NCBI GenBank assembly: GCA_021781075.1
Contig: JAJXXN010000056.1
Location: 1-8,645, forward strand
Direction of reading: 5' to 3'
Origin: Acidobacteriota bacterium
GTDB lineage: Bacteria; Acidobacteriota; Terriglobia; Terriglobales; Acidobacteriaceae
Length of the DNA stretch: 8,645 nucleotides
The notes under the pieces were generated by a model. That model saw nothing but the letters and a program-made list of their open reading frames with translations, had not been told where the DNA came from and did no database searches. How positions within the stretch are numbered: position 1 is the stretch's first letter; every line of letters begins with the position of its first letter. Both the position numbers and the translations under genes were made by a program. Shown in pieces: positions 5,578 through 8,645 of the stretch.

Positions 5578-6759
5578 TCAGATGCCGAGGGCCAGCGCGG
5601 GCTGGGCGGAGAGAGTGGGCGGGGCAAAGTCGGCGGCGAGGAATTTGGGCCAGGCGGCGGCGGCGATCATGGCGGCGTTGTCGGTGGAGAGGGCGAGGTT
5701 GGGGAATGCGACGCGCAGGCTGCGGCGCGCGGCTTCGTCGGCGAAGCGCTGACGCAATTCGCGGTTGGCGGCGACGCCGCCGGTGACGAGGACGGTGCGC
5801 GCGGCGATGGATTCGGCAGCCGCGAAGGTTTTTTTCAGCAGGTCGCCGAGGACGGCGTGCTGGAAGCTGGCGATGAGGTCGAGGACGCCCTGCGGGCAGA
5901 GAAGGAGGGCTTCTTCGCGGGTTTGCGGACGAGTGTGAAAGCGTGCGGCGATTTCTTCCGGCGTGGCGTGGGAGCGGAGTCCGTGGAGCTCGACGTAGCG
6001 CAGGACGGCGGTCTTGATGCCGGAGAAGGAAAAGAGGAATCGTGGGTCGAGTGCGGCGATGGGCGCTGTTTTGGCGGCTTTGGTGCGCGGAGTTTTGCCG
6101 ACGAGATGTGGTTTGGATTTGATTTGCGCGAAGGTGAAGGGGACGGCGTGAGGATTGCCGAAGGGGGTGAGCGCGTCAATCCACGGGCCACCGGGGTAGG
6201 GCAGGCCAAGGAGCTTTGCGACTTTGTCGAAAGCCTCGCCGGCTGCGTCGTCGAGTGTGCGGCCGAGGAGCGAGTAGCGCCAGGAGTTTTCGGCCGGCGC
6301 GGCGCTGTAAAGGTGGGTGTGGCCGCCGGAGACGACGAGGGCAAGCGCGGGCTCGTTGGCGAAGTCGCGGCCGGACTGCTGCTCATTCAAGAAGACGGCG
6401 TGGATGTGTCCTTCAAGATGGTTGACGGCGATGAGCGGCTTGCCGAGCGCGAAGGCGAGTGATTTGGCGAAGGTGATTCCAACGAGAAGGGCGCCGGCGA
6501 GGCCGGGGCCGGCGGTGACGGCGACAGCATCGAGTTCGGCGAGGGTGCAGTTGGCTTCTGCGAGGGCTGCATCGACGACGGGTAGAATGGCGCGGAGATG
6601 CTCGCGACTGGCGAGCTCGGGGACGACACCGCCGTAGCGGGCGTGCGTGGCAATCTGCGAGGAGACGACGGAGGAGAGCGTGCGCGCGCCGCGTTCTACT
6701 ATGGCGGCGGCGGTTTCATCGCAGGAGCTTTCAATGCCGAGGATGAGTCCGGTGGACAT
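5578..6759 (-). CDS. tsaD: tRNA N6-adenosine threonylcarbamoyltransferase TsaD
   Basis: Transfers the threonylcarbamoyl group from TC-AMP to A37 of tRNAs reading ANN codons (t6A), with TsaB and TsaE; essential and cytoplasmic. I chose ATG 6759 (393 residues) because the homologous start MSTGLILGIESSCDETAAAI begins there; an in-frame TTG at 6804 would add 15 unconserved residues. No clear Shine-Dalgarno is visible before either. Hallmarks from ATG 6759: GIESSCDET (8-16), metal ligands in NHLEGH (His114, His118), VSGGHTHL (143-150), GRTLDDAAGEAFDK (166-179), GGVAANRELR (327-336) and LSTDNAAM (357-364) with Asp360 as a metal-ligand candidate. The length exceeds the E. coli enzyme (about 337), apparently through extra residues in the region about 220-290. 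The gene is convergent with merR and divergent from the lactonase gene. Confidence 0.97.
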   Translation of the reverse strand: MSTGLILGIESSCDETAAAIVERGARTLSSVVSSQIATHARYGGVVPELASREHLRAILPVVDAALAEANCTLAELDAVAVTAGPGLAGALLVGITFAKSLAFALGKPLIAVNHLEGHIHAVFLNEQQSGRDFANEPALALVVSGGHTHLYSAAPAENSWRYSLLGRTLDDAAGEAFDKVAKLLGLPYPGGPWIDALTPFGNPHAVPFTFAQIKSKPHLVGKTPRTKAAKTAPIAALDPRFLFSFSGIKTAVLRYVELHGLRSHATPEEIAARFHTRPQTREEALLLCPQGVLDLIASFQHAVLGDLLKKTFAAAESIAARTVLVTGGVAANRELRQRFADEAARRSLRVAFPNLALSTDNAAMIAAAAWPKFLAADFAPPTLSAQPALALGI

Positions 6760-6771
6760 GCTTAGTTTAGG

Positions 6772-6812
6772 ATAGCGGAGTGAGCGGGTTAAGCGGGTTG
6801 GCAAGCTGGCAA
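6772..6812 (+). repeat. Degenerate short tandem repeats in the tsaD/lactonase divergent region
   Basis: Three 9-base units of the type t-r-AGCGG-r (6772-6780, 6781-6789, 6790-6798) run into GTTGGCAA (6797-6804) and GCTGGCAA (6805-6812). The same two motif types recur on the other side of the lactonase gene (7976-8002 and 8080-8101). The array occupies half of the spacer between the two divergent starts. Confidence 0.6.
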
Positions 6813-6843
6813 CGTGTGGTAAGCAACAACTGAGTGAGAGAGA

Positions 6844-7980
6844 ATGAATGAGATGAAGACGCGCAGAGATTTTTTATTGGGTTCAGGGGCGGCACTCGCC
6901 GAGGTTGTGGCTGCGCAGAAATTTGGGGGACGAGCGATGAAGCAGCGGGTATTTGTGGCGTCGGGGGCGAAGGATGGGATTTTGGCCTTTGAATGGGATG
7001 CGGAAAACGGCAAGCTGGAGTCGCGCGGCGAGGCGGCCAAGTTGGAGATTGTGGACTGGCTGGCCCTGTCGCACGACAAGAAGCACCTGTATGCGGCGTG
7101 CGAAGTGGAGAGCTTCAACGGGCGCGCGACCGGAATGGTGGCGAGCTTTGCGGTAGAGAGTGGAGGGGTGCGCAAGCTTTCAGCGCGCAACTCGGCGAGC
7201 AAGGGGACCTGCCACTGCGCGGTGGACGCGACAGGCAACGTGCTACTGGCGGCGGATTATGGCGGCGGAAGCGCGGCTAGTTTTGCGGCGCGCGATGGCG
7301 CGCTGAGCGAGGTGGTGTGGAGCGAACACTACACGCTGACGGGCCCCAACAAGGAGCGGCAGGAGGCGGCCCATGCGCATTTTGCGAGTTATTCGCCGGA
7401 CAACCGGTTTGCCTATGTGAACGATTTGGGCGGGGACGTGATCCACATTTATGCGCTGGATGCGGCAACGGCAAAACTGACGAAGGCGGGCGAGTACCAT
7501 TCAGCGCCCGGAGCGGGGCCGCGGACGCTGCGGTTTCATCCCAACGCGCACATTGCCTATTCGGTGAACGAACTGGATGCAACGATTGATGTGCTGGCGT
7601 GGTCAAAGGCGGATGGCGCGCTGACGCTGGTTGAGCGGCATGAAATGCTCGAACGGGGCGAGGAGGGACCGCGCTGGGGATGTGACACGGCCATCACGCG
7701 CGACGGGCGGTTTGTGTACGCGGCGCACCGGGGAAATGATTTTCTGTTGAGCTTCAAGGCGGATGTGGGGTCGGGCAGGTTGACGAGGATGGAGCGGACA
7801 CCCGCGGGCGGGAAAATTCCGCGGAGTTTTGTGCTGGACCCGACGGAGCGGTGGTTGCTGGTGGCGAACCAGAAGTCGGATTATGTGACGGTGTTTGCGC
7901 GCGATGTGGAGTCGGGACGCATTGCGAAAACAGGAACAAATGTGGTGCTAGCCGAGCCGATGAGCATTGTGTTTGCTTAG
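6844..7980 (+). CDS. Lactonase-family seven-bladed beta-propeller protein (6-phosphogluconolactonase-like) with Tat-like N-terminus
   Basis: Member of the lactonase family that includes YbhE/Pgl (hydrolysis of 6-phosphogluconolactone), 378 residues. Propeller hallmarks: AHAHF then YSPDNRFAYVNDLGGDVI (about 176-200), GAGPRTLRFHPNA (223-235) and YSVNEL (239-244), AAHRGNDFLLSF (293-304), and PRSFVLDPTERWLLVANQ (326-343). The usual GPRH is GPRT here, so activity should not be assumed. Residues 5-12 (KTRRDFLL) form a twin-arginine motif, suggesting export folded to the periplasm, but the following segment contains Glu20 and is short. A second in-frame ATG at 6937, preceded by ggggga, would give a 347-residue cytoplasmic form starting right at the propeller. 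The start at 6844 (or 6853) rests on GAGAGAG upstream. It stands between divergent tsaD and a repeat-rich spacer; no sugar-metabolism neighbour is in view, and a role in sugar-lactone catabolism is only inferred. Confidence 0.9.
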   Translation: MNEMKTRRDFLLGSGAALAEVVAAQKFGGRAMKQRVFVASGAKDGILAFEWDAENGKLESRGEAAKLEIVDWLALSHDKKHLYAACEVESFNGRATGMVASFAVESGGVRKLSARNSASKGTCHCAVDATGNVLLAADYGGGSAASFAARDGALSEVVWSEHYTLTGPNKERQEAAHAHFASYSPDNRFAYVNDLGGDVIHIYALDAATAKLTKAGEYHSAPGAGPRTLRFHPNAHIAYSVNELDATIDVLAWSKADGALTLVERHEMLERGEEGPRWGCDTAITRDGRFVYAAHRGNDFLLSFKADVGSGRLTRMERTPAGGKIPRSFVLDPTERWLLVANQKSDYVTVFARDVESGRIAKTGTNVVLAEPMSIVFA

Positions 7981-8002
7981 CGGGGCTAGCGGAGTTAGCA
8001 CG
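7976..8002 (+). repeat. Three 9-bp imperfect tandem units at the lactonase stop
   Basis: Units cttagcggg, gctagcgga and gttagcacg follow each other directly. The TAG stop codon of the lactonase (7978-7980) lies inside the first unit. They share the AGCGG core with the array at 6772-6798. Confidence 0.6.
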
Positions 8003-8079
8003 TGTGTGGGTGAACCATCCAAGATAGTTTAAGAATTCAGCGAGTCAGCTTGCGCCCGCGAAGCGAACGCAAAGGGCGA

Positions 8080-8101
8080 GTTGGCAAGTTGGCAAGTTGG
8101 C
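8080..8101 (+). repeat. 8-bp tandem repeat GTTGGCAA, 2.75 copies
   Basis: GTTGGCAA at 8080-8087 and 8088-8095 followed by GTTGGC at 8096-8101, perfect units. The same octamer occurs at 6797-6804 upstream of the lactonase gene, with a one-mismatch copy next to it. Confidence 0.85.
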
Positions 8102-8143
8102 TCTCTCCACAGTTGATGCAGAAAGAGCATGAACCCAATTGCT

Positions 8144-8169
8144 CCCCGGTCTCAAAAGCGAGACCGGGG
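8144..8169. repeat. Perfect 10-bp palindrome with AAAAGC loop, REP-like
   Basis: CCCCGGTCTC (8144-8153) and GAGACCGGGG (8160-8169) are perfect inverted repeats around AAAAGC. No T run follows on either strand, so it is not a standard intrinsic terminator. I recall similar hairpins around a GTCTC-AAAA-GAGAC core being common between genes in acidobacterial genomes, but this is from memory and untested. Confidence 0.8.
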
Positions 8170-8239
8170 GCACCCGGAGAACCTGGCGTGTTAAGAAACT
8201 AGAATTCCCCGCAACTTGTTGTGAGCCAATTACACAATA

Positions 8240-8645
8240 TCAATCGCCTGCTTCGGTCAGTCCTTCAAGCTCGGCGCCGATGCGATGCAGCTTCATGACC
8301 CTCCACTGCAGACGGTCGAACATAAGATAGACCACCGGCGTGGTGAAGAGTGTGAGCAATTGTGAGACGATGAGGCCGCCGACGATGGAGATGCCTAGGG
8401 GTTGGCGCAATTCGGCGCCGACGCCGCGGCCAAAGGCGAGCGGGAATCCGCCGAAGAGGGCGGCGAAGGTGGTCATCATGATGGGGCGGAAGCGGAGCAG
8501 GCAGGCTTTGTAGATGGCCTCGATGGGCGGCAATCCCTCTTCCCGTTCGCATTGGAGCGCAAAGTCAATCATCATGATGGCGTTCTTTTTGACGATGCCG
8601 ATGAGCAGGATGACACCGATGATGGCGATGATGCTGAGGTCTTTG
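8240..8645 (-). CDS. RND multidrug efflux transporter, MdtB/MdtC-like inner-membrane pump (C-terminal part, 5' partial)
   Basis: C-terminal end of a proton-driven resistance-nodulation-division permease of the HAE1 type, which works with a periplasmic adaptor and an outer-membrane channel. The frame is open to the window edge: before the Met at 8575 it reads KDLSIIAIIGVILLIGIVKK and NAIMM, so that Met is internal. The visible 134 residues contain two membrane helices and the classic end of the family: GIVKKNAIMMIDFA, then EAIYKACLLRFRPIMMTT, FGGFPLAFGRGVGAELR and QPLGISIVGGLIVSQ followed by LTLFTTPVVYLMFDRL. RND pumps have about 1,030 residues, so roughly 900 lie outside. The MdtB/C resemblance rests on the TTPVVYL ending; substrate is unknown. 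The stop TGA (8240-8242) faces the lactonase stop. Confidence 0.93.
   Translation of the reverse strand, partial: KDLSIIAIIGVILLIGIVKKNAIMMIDFALQCEREEGLPPIEAIYKACLLRFRPIMMTTFAALFGGFPLAFGRGVGAELRQPLGISIVGGLIVSQLLTLFTTPVVYLMFDRLQWRVMKLHRIGAELEGLTEAGD

Larger units (their letters stand above)
7981..8239. other. Intergenic spacer between lactonase and RND gene, no gene seen
   Basis: This 259-base stretch separates two genes transcribed towards each other. It holds the short repeats (7976-8002, 8080-8101) and a perfect palindrome (8144-8169). A short + frame from 8139 runs across the palindrome into the RND gene and lacks any coding sign. No T run follows any hairpin on either strand, so neither convergent gene has a convincing intrinsic terminator here. 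Confidence 0.7.

Noticed and set aside
5569..6462. 297-residue + strand frame opposite tsaD
   Set aside because: It runs antisense to tsaD, whose motifs are intact. The Gly/Glu/Ala-rich composition is what a high-GC gene yields when read on the opposite strand.
6760..6804. TTG 6804 as the start of tsaD
   Set aside because: It adds 15 residues unlike any TsaD N-terminus. The family start resembles MSTGLILGIES at 6759.
8050..8078. Overlapping small inverted repeats (ttgcg/cgcaa and cgccc/gggcg)
   Set aside because: The stems are 5 bp and mutually exclusive, with no T run, so they are too weak to call a terminator or a structured RNA.
8139..8330. 63-residue + strand frame across the palindrome
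   Set aside because: It overlaps the REP-like palindrome and then runs antisense into the RND gene, with no RBS and no recognisable motif.
1..8645. CRISPR array, tRNA, rRNA or insertion sequence
   Set aside because: No regularly spaced repeat-spacer pattern, cloverleaf, rRNA core or transposase frame was found. The repeats at 115-1250 are coding and irregularly spaced.

Overview
The window looks like an ordinary chromosomal segment from a GC-rich soil-type bacterium, most likely an acidobacterium (Terriglobia-like). That is an inference from the mix of a FecR-like/DUF6600-like tyrosine- and tryptophan-rich secreted protein, Hcp-like peptide segments, MdtB/MdtC-type RND pump sequence, and degenerate short intergenic repeats with an AAAAGC-loop palindrome. 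No search could be run to confirm it.

Layout on the + strand. Positions 1-1415 hold the 3' part of a low-complexity Thr/Gly/Asn/Pro-rich protein whose frame is open at the window edge, closed by a strong terminator (1451-1481). Positions 1610-3724 encode a large secreted protein: signal peptide, Gln/Asn/Tyr repeats, FecR-like domain, DUF6600-like aromatic motifs, Asn-rich stretch and a proline-rich tail of about 220 residues. It ends at a second strong terminator (3747-3785). Positions 3827-4927 encode an Old Yellow Enzyme of the YqjM/NamA class, and 5005-5520 a MerR-family regulator with its own terminator (5540-5570).

Positions 5578-6759 on the - strand encode TsaD (tRNA t6A synthesis), convergent with merR and divergent from a lactonase-family beta-propeller protein (6844-7980, +) that has a Tat-like N-terminus. 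A 259-base spacer with short tandem repeats and a perfect palindrome follows. The window ends inside the C-terminus of an RND multidrug-efflux pump on the - strand (8240-8645).

The genes look mostly monocistronic: three have convincing intrinsic terminators and there are no tight overlaps, so I see no multi-gene system here. The most unusual content is the first protein. It is built from TAQAP-xx-GGG repeat modules and contains two short segments resembling a strand of the type VI secretion tube protein Hcp. The second is the multi-part FecR/DUF6600-like protein. The lactonase is also worth a look for its possible dual start and for the related short repeats on both sides of it.
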